Shown here in pieces: positions 17,309 to 26,822 of a DNA stretch of 64,000 nucleotides. The notes below the pieces were generated by a model. It was not told the DNA's origin, did not search any database, and saw nothing but the letters and a program-made list of their open reading frames with translations. The DNA is from Streptomyces cupreus. Its GTDB lineage: Bacteria; Actinomycetota; Actinomycetes; Streptomycetales; Streptomycetaceae. Every line of letters starts with the position of its first letter. The first letter of the stretch is position 1. The DNA lies in NCBI RefSeq assembly GCF_014257025.1, contig NZ_JACMSF010000012.1, positions 62,001-126,000 on the forward strand, given 5' to 3'. The translations under genes and the position numbers were made by a program.

Positions 17309-17346
17309 TTTCCGCAGCCGCGGCGGCAGGGCCGTGTCACGCCGAC

Positions 17347-18474
17347 TCATGGTCGTGTCTCGCCGATGATCCGTACAGCGCGTTCGATCTGCCCGTCCGT
17401 GAGGTCCGCGCGGGCGGTCAGCCTCAGCCGTGAGATGCCGTCGGGCACGGAGGGAGGACGGAAACAGCCCACGGCCAGGCCCGCCGCCCGGCAGTCCGCC
17501 GCCCAGCGCACGGCCCCCTCCGGGGAGGGCGCGCGCACGGAGACGACCGCGGCGTCCGGACGCACCGCCTGATGGCCCGCGGCCGTCAGGCGGGCGTGCA
17601 GTTCGCCGGCCACCGCACGCGCCCTGGCCGCCCGCTCCGGCTCCCGCCGCAACAAGCGCAGGGCCGAGAGGGCGGCACCGGCCGCCGCGGGGGCGAGGCC
17701 CGTGTCGAAGATGAACGTCCGCGCCGCGTTGACCAGGTGGTCGATCACCCGGGCCGGACCGAGCACGGCACCGCCCTGGCTGCCCAGTGACTTCGACAGC
17801 GTCACCGTGACCACCACATCGTCGGCGCCCGCGAGCCCCGCCGCGTGCGGGGCTCCCCGGCCACCGTCGCCGAGCACGCCCAGGCCGTGCGCGTCGTCGA
17901 CGACGACTCCCGCGCCGTACTCCCGGCACGCCTCGGCGAGCCCGGCCAGCGGGGCGGCGTCGCCGTCCACCGAGAAGACCGTGTCGGAGACCGCGACAGC
18001 CGGTCCTTCGTGCGTCTGGAGCGCCTTGCGCACGGCGTCCGGTTCGGCGTGCGCGACCACCTGGGTCGTACCCCGGGCCAGTCGGCAGCCGTCGATGAGC
18101 GAGGCGTGGTTGCCCGCGTCGGACACGATCAGCGAGCCGTGCGGGCCGAGCGCGGTGACCGCGGCGAGGTTGGCCGCGTAGCCGGAGGAGAAGACCAGCG
18201 CCGCCTCGAAGCCGCAGAAGTCCGCCAGCTCGCGCTCCAGCTCGCCGTGCAGCTCCGTCGTACCGGTGACGAGCCGGGAGCCGGTCGCGCCGCCGCCCCA
18301 GGTCCGCGCCGCCCGGGCCGCGCCCTCGGTGACCTCCGGGTGGTGGGCCAGACCCAGGTAGTCGTTGCTGGCGAGGTCCAGCAGCGGCGAGTCGGCGGGG
18401 CGGGGACGCAGCGTCCGTACGAGTCCGGCGCGGCGGCGCAGCTCCGCCTGCTCGTCGATCCAGCCGAACGCCAT
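17347..18474 (-). CDS. bioF: 8-amino-7-oxononanoate synthase
   Basis: 375 residues, usual length. PLP enzyme that condenses pimeloyl-thioester with alanine, the first committed ring-building step of biotin synthesis. Seen: SNDYLGLAHHPEV, GSRLVTGTTELHGELE, the cofactor Asp in VVVDDAHGLGVLG, and the Schiff-base Lys in VTLSKSLGSQGG near residue 230. ATG 18474 has GGAGG just upstream. Divergent from bioB; two inverted repeats lie in the 147-bp gap. Confidence 0.95.
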   Translation of the reverse strand: MAFGWIDEQAELRRRAGLVRTLRPRPADSPLLDLASNDYLGLAHHPEVTEGAARAARTWGGGATGSRLVTGTTELHGELERELADFCGFEAALVFSSGYAANLAAVTALGPHGSLIVSDAGNHASLIDGCRLARGTTQVVAHAEPDAVRKALQTHEGPAVAVSDTVFSVDGDAAPLAGLAEACREYGAGVVVDDAHGLGVLGDGGRGAPHAAGLAGADDVVVTVTLSKSLGSQGGAVLGPARVIDHLVNAARTFIFDTGLAPAAAGAALSALRLLRREPERAARARAVAGELHARLTAAGHQAVRPDAAVVSVRAPSPEGAVRWAADCRAAGLAVGCFRPPSVPDGISRLRLTARADLTDGQIERAVRIIGETRP

Positions 18475-18534
18475 GGGTCCTCCGGGGATTTTGTAGGCAG
18501 CGCACAGACACTAGCGGGACGACCAGGCACCCAC

Positions 18535-18554
18535 GGTGTGGCAATACCCACACC
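18535..18554. promoter_or_regulatory. Inverted repeat in the bioF/bioB divergent promoter (site 1)
   Basis: GGTGTGG-caatac-CCACACC, perfect 7-bp arms. Position between divergent biotin genes makes a repressor site (BirA-, BioR- or BioQ-type) the natural reading; I cannot match it to a specific consensus. Confidence 0.45.
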
Positions 18555-18565
18555 TCGAAGGGCCT

Positions 18566-18580
18566 GAGTTGTACGAACTC
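18566..18580. promoter_or_regulatory. Inverted repeat in the bioF/bioB divergent promoter (site 2)
   Basis: GAGTT-gtacg-AACTC, perfect 5-bp arms, 42 bp upstream of the bioB start and 12 bp from site 1. Second candidate operator for control of the biotin genes. Confidence 0.45.
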
Positions 18581-18621
18581 TCCTTGGCCGGGGACCACTC
18601 CTTAGGACAGGATCTGCTCTC

Positions 18622-19776
18622 ATGGACCTGCTGAACACGCTGCTGGACAAGGGGCTGCGGCGCGAGCTGCCGACCCGCGAGGAGGCCCTCGCCGTCCTCG
18701 CGACCTCCGACGACGACCTGCTCGATGTGGTGGCCGCGGCCGGAAAGGTGCGCCGGCACTGGTTCGGCCGCCGGGTGAAACTGAACTACCTGGTCAACCT
18801 CAAGTCCGGCTTGTGCCCCGAGGACTGCTCCTACTGCTCGCAGCGGCTCGGCTCGACCGCCGGGATCCTGAAGTACACCTGGCTCAAGCCCGACGAGGCG
18901 TCGAAGGCCGCGGCCGCGGGGCTCGCGGGCGGCGCCAAGCGCGTCTGTCTGGTGGCCAGCGGACGCGGTCCGACCGACCGTGACGTGGACCGGGTCTCGG
19001 ACACCATCAAGGCGATCAAGGACCAGAACGAGGGCGTCGAGGTGTGCGCCTGCCTCGGCCTGCTCTCCGAGGGCCAGGCCGAGCGGCTGCGCGAGGCGGG
19101 CGCCGACGCCTACAACCACAACCTGAACACCTCCGAGGCCACCTACGGCGACATCACCACCACCCACACCTACGCCGACCGCGTCGACACCGTGAACAAG
19201 GCGCACGCGGCCGGTCTGTCCGCCTGCTCCGGTCTGATCGCGGGCATGGGCGAGAGCGACGAGGACCTGGTGGACGTCGTCTTCTCGCTGCGCGATCTTG
19301 ACCCGGACTCGGTGCCGGTCAACTTCCTGATCCCGTTCGAGGGCACCCCGCTGGCCAAGGAATGGCACCTCACCCCGCAGCGCTGCCTCAGGATCCTGGC
19401 GATGGTGCGGTTCGTCTGCCCGGATGTCGAGGTACGCATCGCGGGCGGCCGTGAGGTCCACCTGCGCACGATGCAGCCGCTCGCGCTGCACCTGGCCAAC
19501 TCGATCTTCCTCGGCGACTACCTCACCAGCGAGGGCCAGGCGGGCAAGGCCGACCTGGACATGATCGCGGACGCCGGGTTCGAGATCGAGGGCACCGACG
19601 AGGTGACACTGCCGGAGCACCGGGCGGGCGGCGGCTGCGGCTCCGAGAGTTCGTGTGGTTCCGAGGGGGTCTGCGGTTCCGCACCGGCCGTGCAGACCGA
19701 GCCCGGCGAGGCACGCACCGACCTGGTCGCCGTCCGCCGTCGGGGCGCCGGAACGGACCTCGCGCCCAATGCCTGA
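18622..19776 (+). CDS. bioB: Biotin synthase
   Basis: 384 residues. Radical SAM enzyme that inserts sulfur into dethiobiotin. The 4Fe-4S motif is CPEDCSYC (Cys65, 69, 72); [15 protein letters not shown] and [13 protein letters not shown] match the family. The catalytic core ends near residue 325. A Gly/Ser/Cys-rich tail follows with three CGS units (about 337-353), then a charged end, making it longer than the usual 320-350 residues. ATG with AGGA upstream. First gene of bioB-bioA-bioD. Confidence 0.96.
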   Translation: MDLLNTLLDKGLRRELPTREEALAVLATSDDDLLDVVAAAGKVRRHWFGRRVKLNYLVNLKSGLCPEDCSYCSQRLGSTAGILKYTWLKPDEASKAAAAGLAGGAKRVCLVASGRGPTDRDVDRVSDTIKAIKDQNEGVEVCACLGLLSEGQAERLREAGADAYNHNLNTSEATYGDITTTHTYADRVDTVNKAHAAGLSACSGLIAGMGESDEDLVDVVFSLRDLDPDSVPVNFLIPFEGTPLAKEWHLTPQRCLRILAMVRFVCPDVEVRIAGGREVHLRTMQPLALHLANSIFLGDYLTSEGQAGKADLDMIADAGFEIEGTDEVTLPEHRAGGGCGSESSCGSEGVCGSAPAVQTEPGEARTDLVAVRRRGAGTDLAPNA

Positions 19777-21049
19777 CCTGAGCGTGCCCGAGCTGCTGGA
19801 CCTCGACCGCAGGCACGTGTGGCATCCGTACGGTCCCATGCCGGGTCGGCAGGAACCGCTGGTCGTGGAGTCGGCGAGCGGGGTACGGCTGCGGATGGCG
19901 GACGGCTCGGGCGAGCTGGTCGACGGGATGTCGTCCTGGTGGTCGGCCATCCACGGCTACAACCACCCGGTGCTCAACGAGGCGGCGCGCGAGCAGCTCG
20001 GCCGGATGAGCCATGTGATGTTCGGCGGGCTCACCCATGAGCCCGCCGTCCGCCTCGCGAAGCTCCTTGTCGATATGTCGCCAAATGGTCTGGAGCATGT
20101 GTTCCTCGCCGACTCGGGTTCCGTGTCGGTCGAGGTCGCGGTCAAGATGTGCCTGCAGTACTGGCGCTCGCTCGGCCGTCCCGGCAAGCAGCGGCTGCTG
20201 ACCTGGCGGGGCGGCTACCACGGCGACACCTGGCAGCCGATGTCGGTGTGCGATCCCGAGGGCGGGATGCACGAGCTGTGGACCGGAGTCCTCCAGCGCC
20301 AGGTCTTCGCGGACCCGCCGCCGGCCGAGTACGAGGAGTCGTACGCCGACCGTCTGCGGGCGCTGATCGCGCGGCACGCCGATGAACTGGCCGCGGTGAT
20401 CGTCGAGCCGGTGGTGCAGGGCGCGGGCGGGATGCGGTTCCACTCCCCCGCCTATCTGCGGGTGCTGCGCGAGGAGTGCGACACGCACGGCGTGCTGCTG
20501 GTGTTCGACGAGATCGCGACCGGGTTCGGGCGCACGGGCGCGCTGTTCGCCGCGGAGCACGCGGCGGTGACGCCGGACGTGATGTGCGTGGGCAAGGCGC
20601 TGACCGGCGGCTATATGACGATGGCCGCCACACTGTGCACCTCGCGCGTGGCCGACGGGATCTCCCGGGGCGAGGTGCCGGTGCTGGCGCACGGGCCGAC
20701 GTTCATGGGCAATCCGCTGGCGGCCTCGGTGGCCTGCGCCTCGATCGAGCTGCTGCTCGGCCAGGACTGGCTCGCGGAGATCAAGCGGATCGAGGCGGGA
20801 CTGCGGGACGGGCTGGCACCCGCGCTCGACGTGCCGGGCGTCAAGGACGTACGGGTGCTCGGTGCCATCGGGGTCGTCCAGCTGGACCACCCGGTGGACA
20901 TGCGGGCGGCGACGGAAGCCGCCGTGCGCGAGGGCGTGTGGCTGCGGCCGTTCCGCGATCTGATCTACACGATGCCGCCGTATGTCACGGGCGACGCCGA
21001 TCTGGCGCGGATCGCGCGTGCGGTGTGCGCGGCGGCGCGGGAGGGCTGA
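19769..21049 (+). CDS. bioA: Adenosylmethionine--8-amino-7-oxononanoate aminotransferase
   Basis: 426 residues, standard. PLP enzyme that aminates 8-amino-7-oxononanoate using S-adenosylmethionine as donor. Family marks: WHPYGPM near the N-terminus, [27 protein letters not shown], the Asp in [13 protein letters not shown] and the Lys in [13 protein letters not shown] 19769 overlaps the bioB stop by 8 bp, indicating coupling. Confidence 0.96.
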   Translation: MPDLSVPELLDLDRRHVWHPYGPMPGRQEPLVVESASGVRLRMADGSGELVDGMSSWWSAIHGYNHPVLNEAAREQLGRMSHVMFGGLTHEPAVRLAKLLVDMSPNGLEHVFLADSGSVSVEVAVKMCLQYWRSLGRPGKQRLLTWRGGYHGDTWQPMSVCDPEGGMHELWTGVLQRQVFADPPPAEYEESYADRLRALIARHADELAAVIVEPVVQGAGGMRFHSPAYLRVLREECDTHGVLLVFDEIATGFGRTGALFAAEHAAVTPDVMCVGKALTGGYMTMAATLCTSRVADGISRGEVPVLAHGPTFMGNPLAASVACASIELLLGQDWLAEIKRIEAGLRDGLAPALDVPGVKDVRVLGAIGVVQLDHPVDMRAATEAAVREGVWLRPFRDLIYTMPPYVTGDADLARIARAVCAAAREG

Positions 21050-21050
21050 G

Positions 21051-21761
21051 ATGACGGTTCTGGTGATCACGGGCACCGGCACGGAGATCGGCAAGACGGT
21101 CACCACCGCCGCGGTCGCCGCCACGGCCCTCGCCTCCGGGCGCACGGTGGCCGTGCTGAAGGCCGCGCAGACGGGGCTGCGGCCTGACGAGCGCGGGGAC
21201 GCCGCCGAGTGCGCGCGGCTCGCCGGCGGGGTGACGACGGCCGAGCTCGCCCGCTATCCCGAGCCGTTGGCTCCGGCGACGGCGGCGCGCCGGGCGGGGC
21301 TGGCGCCGGTGCGCCCGCATGAGATCGCCGAAGCCGCCGCGCAGCTGGCCACCGAGCACGATCTGGTGCTGGTGGAGGGGGCGGGCGGACTGCTCGTCCG
21401 CTTCGACGACAAGGGCGGCACGCTCGCCGACGCGGCCGAACTGCTGGCGGCACCGGTCCTGGTGGTGGCGTCGGCGGGTCTGGGCACCCTGAACTTCACG
21501 GAGCTGACGGCCCGTGAACTGCGTTCACGTCGGCTGGACTTGCTCGGTATGGTGATCGGGAACTGGCCCGACGCGCCTGATCTGGCGGCGCGTTGCAATG
21601 TGGCGGATCTGCCGGAGGTGGCCGGAGCGCCGCTGCTCGGGGCGCTGCCGGCCGGGTCGGGGGCGCTGGCACCGGCCGACTTCCGTGCGGCGGCGCCGGG
21701 TTGGCTGGCTGCCGAGCTGGGCGGGACCTGGGACGGCGTGGCCTTCCGGGAACGCGTCTGA
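21051..21761 (+). CDS. bioD: Dethiobiotin synthetase
   Basis: 236 residues. Closes the ureido ring of dethiobiotin with CO2 and ATP. P-loop GTGTEIGKT (residues 8-16), KAAQTG and VEGAGGLLVRFDD fit BioD. ATG is one base after the bioA stop with GAGGG upstream, completing the bioB-A-D operon. Convergent with the interrupted LuxR gene four bases downstream. Confidence 0.95.
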   Translation: MTVLVITGTGTEIGKTVTTAAVAATALASGRTVAVLKAAQTGLRPDERGDAAECARLAGGVTTAELARYPEPLAPATAARRAGLAPVRPHEIAEAAAQLATEHDLVLVEGAGGLLVRFDDKGGTLADAAELLAAPVLVVASAGLGTLNFTELTARELRSRRLDLLGMVIGNWPDAPDLAARCNVADLPEVAGAPLLGALPAGSGALAPADFRAAAPGWLAAELGGTWDGVAFRERV

Positions 21762-21765
21762 GGCG

Positions 21766-22534
21766 TCATGCCTTCTCGGCGAGCAGCCGCACCAGTTCGA
21801 TCCGGGACCGGATGCCCAACCGTGTGAACACACCGCGCAGATGATGGTCGATCGTCCGGGGGCTCAGTGCGAGCCGGGCCGCGATCTCGCGGTTCGTGGC
21901 GCCCTCGGCGGCCATCCTGGCCACCAGGAGCTGTTGCGCGGTGAGCCGGGCGGTGGGGTCGTCGGGACCGCAGGGCGCGGGGTCCGCGGGGGCGCCGAGG
22001 GCGCGCAGTTCGGCGCGGGCCCGGTCCGCGCAGTGCGGGGCGCCGAAGGACTCGAACGCCTCCAGCGCGCTGTGCAGCCGGTCCCGCGCTTCCGTGCGGC
22101 GTCGCAGTCGGCGCAGCGCGCTGCCGAACAGCAGCTCCGTGCGGGCGCGTTCGAAGTCGCGGGTGCCGCGTCCGTGCAGGCCGAGCGCGGCGCGGTAGTG
22201 CTCTACGGCCTCGGCGCCGGGCGTGAGAAGCGCGCGGCAGCGGGCACTCAGGGCGAGGTCGTCGGCGCTGCCGACGGCGGTGGCCCAGCGGTGGTAGTCG
22301 GCGTGGGCCACCCGGGCGATCCGGGTGTCGCCGGTGCGTACGGCGGCCTCGACATAGTGCGGAGTGGCCAGGTGGCGGATCGCCCGGTGACCGTGGCCCG
22401 GGCCGAACCCGGCCAGCGCCCGCAGCCGGGCCGCCGCCGCGGCGAACCGGCCACTGCCCAGGTCCAGGAAGGCGAGCGCCCACTGTGCGAGGGCCGCGGG
22501 CAGACCCAGGCCATGGGCGAGGGCGTACGACCGT
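21766..22534 (-). pseudogene. LuxR-family regulator, 3' part (C-terminal HTH)
   Basis: Encodes the end of a LuxR-type regulator, including the HTH (LTAQQLLVARMAAEGATNRE to the end, near 21770-21950). It is separated from its 5' part by the insertion element ending at 22535. Removing the element and one CGT copy joins both parts in one frame with no stop, giving a 722-residue protein. An internal ATG at 22311 exists but a free-standing functional protein is doubtful. Confidence 0.85.
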
Positions 22535-24494
22535 GAGCCTGTTGCGTTTTCGTTCTGACTGCGCAGTAGCAGTGGGACACCACATCCGGCCCGGACGCCC
22601 CGGTCGTCTCAAGCGCATGGCTGTCTGTCCTCGTGGCTGCGGACGCCGGCACCGGCTTCCTGTCGGCTGGATTCCCCTCAGGCGGCCAGGGCTGCTGCCC
22701 GAAGACGGGGTCCAGTCGGCAAAACTTGCGGAGGTTGAGCACCAGCGCAGCGAGTTCCAGTTCGGACTGGCAGGCCGCCCGCCCTCGGCGGGCGAACCGG
22801 CGTAGGCGAATACGGTCCTTGAGCTGGCCGTTGACCGGCTCGACGGTGGCGGCCCGGCGCTTGTAGGTCGTCGATCCGTCTTCGGTGGCGAGGCGGTAAA
22901 GCATCCAGGTTGTAGCGTCGGCATCCTCGGGCGGGGGCTTCACATTGTGATCCACCTGGGGCAGATCCCGGGCCTTTCCTGGTGCGATGAGGCGGTCGGG
23001 CCCGGGGGCGTTCAGGTTCTCCTCGCTCCAGTAGCCGCTGTCGAACAAGAGCGTGCCGATCCAGTCCAGCGTGCAAGGGCACGACGTCTGACTGCACCCG
23101 GACGCAGACATGATCCCGGCTCCTGTGGGTGATGCGCACGCTTCGATGCAGCACCCGCCCAGATCCGGGCATTGACGCGGGCAGCGGGCCTGGTGGACGG
23201 CGAGGGCTGCCGCGACAGCCACGGGCATCATCGGCTTGAGTTGTCGCCGGTCGTTGCTGTCCTGGACAAGTTCGCAGGCCATGATCAATCCGTCAGCCCC
23301 GACGGCCAACTGGGCGTTGTAACCCTGCAGAGCGCCGCCGTCGGCCCCTTGCATCTGTCGGCTATCGGGATCGGTGACGTTGCGCCGGACCTGTGCCGAC
23401 CTGTCTTTGACACTGTTGCCCCGTGGCCCGCGTTTGCCGCCGCCGGGTGTGATCTGCGCGGTAGTCACAGTGGCCTGGTCCATGGCGTTCTCCCGGGCCG
23501 AGCGGGCCCTCGCCAGTTCGTTCTCGGCCCGGACCACCCACCGCTTGGCGCGGGCAACTTCGCGTCCACGGTTCTCGTCGAAGCTGAACGGCCCGAGCAC
23601 AGGCTTGGGTCCGTGGCCGGCCTCGAAGAGCCGGATCCTTTCTCGCATCGCTTCGATCTGCTCACGTTTGGCAGCCTTCTCGCGCGCCAGACGATCTTGA
23701 GCGGCCTGCAGCCGGGCTTCGGCAACAGCCAGCGGGTCCACTCCCACCGGGCGGGTGCCTACTGTGTTGTCCCCGCGCCGGGTGCGCTCGAGGAATTCCT
23801 CGTGTTTGGTTGCGATCGCTTTGGCGTCGAGTCCGCGCGCGGCCTCCTCGGCGAGCACCTCTTCCAAGGCTCTGTGCAGTCGGCGCTCGCGGTCCTGTCG
23901 GCCCCGAAGTTGCTGTGGTGTCTCGGTGTCTTTCGCTCGGGCTGTGAACCTGGCGTCCTCGGCCTCATCAGCAGCGGCGGCCTCGGCGGTGATCGCGGCG
24001 ACCTGTTCCTGCAGCCATTCGCGGCGGCAGGATGCATACCGGGATGCGTTTGCCGCGATCTTGGTGCCGTCGATTGCTATCGTGCCCAGCCGTCCCAGCC
24101 CGGCCTTCGCGCACACCAGCAGCACCTGCGTGAACAGGTCCCTCACCGAGTCCTGGTGCAACTGCCGGAAGCGGGCTATGGCGGTGTGGTCGGGGACCTG
24201 CAGCCCGCAGATAACGCGCATGGCCACGTCGGTTCGGCACAGCCGCTCGATCTGCCGGGACGACCGCACCCCGTCCGCATAGGCGTAGATCAGAAGTACG
24301 AGCATCATCCGCGGGTCGTACGCCCGGCGCCCCCTCCCGCCGAGTGCATACCGGGACTCGATCCTGGACAGGTCGAGGTGATCCACGACCTCCAACAGGA
24401 TCCAGACGACATGGTCTTGGGGCAACCATTCCCGCATGTCGACCGGGAGGAGGAACTGTTGGTCGCGGTCGACCCGACGGAAGCCCTTCGCCAT
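22248..24494 (-). CDS. IS1182-like DDE transposase (reads out of the element)
   Basis: Start ATG 24494, giving MAKGFRRVDRDQQFLLPVDM. N-terminal DUF772-type region (RAYDPRMMLVLLIYAYADG, IERLCRTDVAMRVICG), then the DDE core: Asp in LGTIAIDGTKI, Asp in LLFDSGYWSEENL, Glu in VEPVNGQLKDR. A long charged coiled-coil insertion lies between. No stop occurs inside the IS: about 653 residues are IS-encoded, and the frame continues through the left terminal repeat to a stop in host DNA at 22248, adding about 95 non-native residues. The core looks intact, so activity is plausible. Confidence 0.88.
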   Translation of the reverse strand: MAKGFRRVDRDQQFLLPVDMREWLPQDHVVWILLEVVDHLDLSRIESRYALGGRGRRAYDPRMMLVLLIYAYADGVRSSRQIERLCRTDVAMRVICGLQVPDHTAIARFRQLHQDSVRDLFTQVLLVCAKAGLGRLGTIAIDGTKIAANASRYASCRREWLQEQVAAITAEAAAADEAEDARFTARAKDTETPQQLRGRQDRERRLHRALEEVLAEEAARGLDAKAIATKHEEFLERTRRGDNTVGTRPVGVDPLAVAEARLQAAQDRLAREKAAKREQIEAMRERIRLFEAGHGPKPVLGPFSFDENRGREVARAKRWVVRAENELARARSARENAMDQATVTTAQITPGGGKRGPRGNSVKDRSAQVRRNVTDPDSRQMQGADGGALQGYNAQLAVGADGLIMACELVQDSNDRRQLKPMMPVAVAAALAVHQARCPRQCPDLGGCCIEACASPTGAGIMSASGCSQTSCPCTLDWIGTLLFDSGYWSEENLNAPGPDRLIAPGKARDLPQVDHNVKPPPEDADATTWMLYRLATEDGSTTYKRRAATVEPVNGQLKDRIRLRRFARRGRAACQSELELAALVLNLRKFCRLDPVFGQQPWPPEGNPADRKPVPASAATRTDSHALETTGASGPDVVSHCYCAVRTKTQQAHGRTPSPMAWVCPRPSHSGRSPSWTWAVAGSPRRRPGCGRWPGSARATVTGRSATWPLRTMSRPPYAPATPGSPGWPTPTTTAGPPPSAAPTTSP

Positions 24495-24547
24495 GGACTC
24501 ATCCAACAGTTCCAGCGGTGCGAACTCCAAAACGCAACAGGCTCCGT
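22532..24547. repeat. 3-bp target-site duplication CGT flanking the insertion element
   Basis: CGT at 22532-22534 and at 24545-24547. Deleting one copy together with 22535-24544 restores the LuxR reading frame exactly, which supports these boundaries. Confidence 0.75.
22535..24544 (-). mobile_element. IS1182-family-like insertion sequence, 2010 bp
   Basis: Ends are perfect 16-bp inverted repeats, GAGCCTGTTGCGTTTT (22535-22550) and AAAACGCAACAGGCTC (24529-24544). It carries one transposase on the minus strand. It is inserted in a LuxR regulator gene in the same orientation, with a 3-bp duplication. Perfect terminal repeats and an intact transposase core suggest a recent insertion that may still be mobile. 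Confidence 0.88.
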
Positions 24548-25947
24548 GCCGTGCCGGCGCGTTCACGGCACACGTCCGCGTCGCCGGTGAGAGCCGCGAA
24601 CATCGCGAGGGCGGCCTGGAGATGGCAGGCCCCGTTGTCCTGGCCGGTGGCGTGGGCCTGCCACAGGGCGTCGGTCGCGGCGGCCTCGCCGGCCCGGGGG
24701 CGGCCGGTCCAGAAGTCCGCGTACGCCCGGAACTCCATCGCCTGGGCCACGGCGACCGTCGTGCCCCGGGCACGCGCGGAGTCGGCGGCGCGGACGGTGG
24801 CGCCGGCGGCGCGGGTGTGGTCGCCGAGGAGCAGGGCGGCGATACCGGCGTGGATGAGGAGGGTGGGGTCGCCGCCGGGACCGCAGCGTCCGGCCGCCGC
24901 CTCCAGCAGGTCCCGTGCGTCGGCGTACCGGCCCTCGAAGGCCGCCACCAGCCCGCCCAGCGTGCCGGGCACCGCGACACCGAGTCGCTCGGCGACCCGG
25001 GCGGCCTCCCGAAGCCGGCGCAAGTCACCTGTGTAGATGGAGGCTTCGGTGGCTCGGGCGAGGAGGTGGGTCGCGCGTCCGCCCTGTTCCCGTCCCGCTT
25101 CTCCGAGCAACGCGTCGAAGGCGTCCGTCGCGTTCCCCGCCCTCAGGGCCACAACGCCGGTCAGGGCTGTGGCGGTGTTCAGGTGGCGGGCGCGGTCGCT
25201 GTCCCCCGAGTGCCAGGCGTAGTCGGCGGCGCGCGCCAGCAGGCGGGTCTGCTCGGGTGGGTCGGGGCAGAGGGTGGCGGCGCGTTCGGCCAGGGCGCGT
25301 GCCAGGGTGAGGCGTCCCGTCTGCTCCGCCGTACGCGCCGCCTCCCCGAGTTCCGCCGCCAGCCGCCCGCTCGGCCCGAGCGCGCCCGCGCCCCGGTGCC
25401 AGGAGCGCCGGGGCGTCTCCCCGGCACCGTGCAGCACCCGCGCCAGCAGCCGGTGCACATCACGCCGGTCCGTCGGACTCCCGGTCTCGAAGGCGGCGAT
25501 GCGTGTCCACGCGTCGCGGAAGACGACCCCGCTCCCTCCGGCGTGGGCGACACCGGCCGACTCGGCGGCCTCCAGCGGGCGGGTGTCGAGGCGGGCGGCG
25601 GTGATGGCGCGCAGGAAGGCGTGGGTGGCGACCGGGTACTGGTCGGCCGCAGCCAGCAGCAACAGCAGCCGGGTGTCGTCGGGCAGGGCGCGGATCTCCG
25701 CTCGATGCGCGTAGAGGAACGCGGGCGCCAGTTCGGCGGGTTCCGTCGGGAGCGGGTCGAGCCCGGCCGTCTGCCGCGCGGTCAGTCTCGGTACGGCCTC
25801 GGCGGCGGCGCGCGGATCGCCGTACACCGCGCGCAGGACGCGCACTCGGACGGGCTCGGGGAGGGTCGGGGCCAGGTGCTGCCACGCGTCCGTGAGCCGC
25901 GGTGTCGAAGTGCGGTCGAGAGGCGGGGGGTTCACCGGGGTCACCAC
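24545..25947 (-). pseudogene. LuxR-family regulator, 5' part (interrupted by IS)
   Basis: The N-terminal about 467 codons of the split regulator, mostly TPR-like helices as in the middle of large LuxR (LAL) activators (RAARTAEQTGRLTLARALAE and similar). The AAA ATPase domain normally at the LAL N-terminus is missing; the frame begins GTG GTG at 25947 without a clear ribosome site. A remarkable inverted repeat lies 11 bp upstream. Reading into the IS adds a short foreign tail (SLLRFGVRTAGTVG) before a stop. Confidence 0.85.
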
Positions 25948-25957
25948 ACCAACGACG

Positions 25958-25983
25958 TTACTGGTGAGTTAATTGACCAGTAA
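25958..25983. promoter_or_regulatory. 26-bp inverted repeat upstream of the LuxR gene and lipase gene
   Basis: TTACTGGT-gagttaattg-ACCAGTAA, perfect 8-bp arms and an AT-rich centre, between divergent LuxR (start 25947) and lipase (26064). Strong candidate operator for one or both genes. Confidence 0.6.
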
Positions 25984-26063
25984 AGACCGGCGATTTCGCC
26001 GATGCGGCGCGCGTAGACCCTGCCCGACACTCCTGGCGACCCCACATGCCTCAGGAGGCACCC

Positions 26064-26750
26064 ATGCAGCGCACCGCGCGTCGCATCGCCACGGCCGTCT
26101 CGGCCGCGGCCGCATCGCTCCTTCTGGCTCTCTCGCTCTCCCCCACACCCGCCCGGGCGGCGACCCACAACCCGGTCGTGTTCGTACACGGTCTGAGCAG
26201 CTCGGCGAGCAGCTGGGACGACTGGATCGCCGACTTCAAGGCGGACGGCTACACCTCCTCGGAGCTGTACGCCTGGTCGTACAGCTGGTCCCAGTCGAAC
26301 GTCACCACCGCGGGCCAGCTCTCCAGTTACATCAACACCGTGCGCGCGCAGACCGGTGCCGCCAAGGTGGACCTGGTCGTGCACTCCATGGGCGCGCTCA
26401 GCTCCCGCTACTACCTCAAGAACCTCGGCGGGACGGCGTACGTCGACGACTTCGTCTCGACGGCCGGCACCCACCATGGCACGACCACCGCCTCATGGTG
26501 CGCGTGGCTGTACACCTCGTGCGCCGAGATGTACACCGGCAGCTCCTTCCTCACCGCGCTGAACTCCGGTGACGAGACCCCGGGCAGCGTCTCCTACGCC
26601 AGCTACTGGTCGAACTGCGACGACGCGCTCACCCCGGACACCACCGCGATCCTCAGCGGGGCTACCAACGTCGAGGTCGGCTGCATCTCGCACACCGACA
26701 TGAACAACGACTACGGCGTCTACGAACAGGTGCGCGACTTCATCGCCTGA
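26064..26750 (+). CDS. Secreted class 2-type lipase
   Basis: 228 residues; ATG 26064 has AGGAGG upstream. Signal peptide 1-32 (twin Arg near residue 7, hydrophobic core, cleavage after ARA). The mature protein is a small alpha/beta hydrolase: oxyanion segment [17 protein letters not shown], nucleophile Ser108 in VVHSMGAL (V/A-H-S-M-G, as in Bacillus LipA-like lipases), likely Asp in DTTAILSG region and His in CISHTDMN. Four Cys in the mature part may form disulfides. Hydrolyses extracellular esters. Confidence 0.88.
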   Translation: MQRTARRIATAVSAAAASLLLALSLSPTPARAATHNPVVFVHGLSSSASSWDDWIADFKADGYTSSELYAWSYSWSQSNVTTAGQLSSYINTVRAQTGAAKVDLVVHSMGALSSRYYLKNLGGTAYVDDFVSTAGTHHGTTTASWCAWLYTSCAEMYTGSSFLTALNSGDETPGSVSYASYWSNCDDALTPDTTAILSGATNVEVGCISHTDMNNDYGVYEQVRDFIA

Positions 26751-26822
26751 GCACAGCGGGGGTGCGCGGGGGCGGTCGGGGGGACAATCGGGGTAGTGTC
26801 CGTCCTGCCCGGGAGGTCCCCC

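Noticed and set aside
22532..24547. A larger composite transposon with passenger genes
   Set aside because: Only one transposase lies between the terminal repeats and the flanks rejoin perfectly after removal, so it is a simple IS.
22248..25028. A single 926-codon minus-strand frame spanning LuxR and the IS
   Set aside because: Its N-terminal part lies out of frame in the LuxR gene; the transposase begins at ATG 24494.
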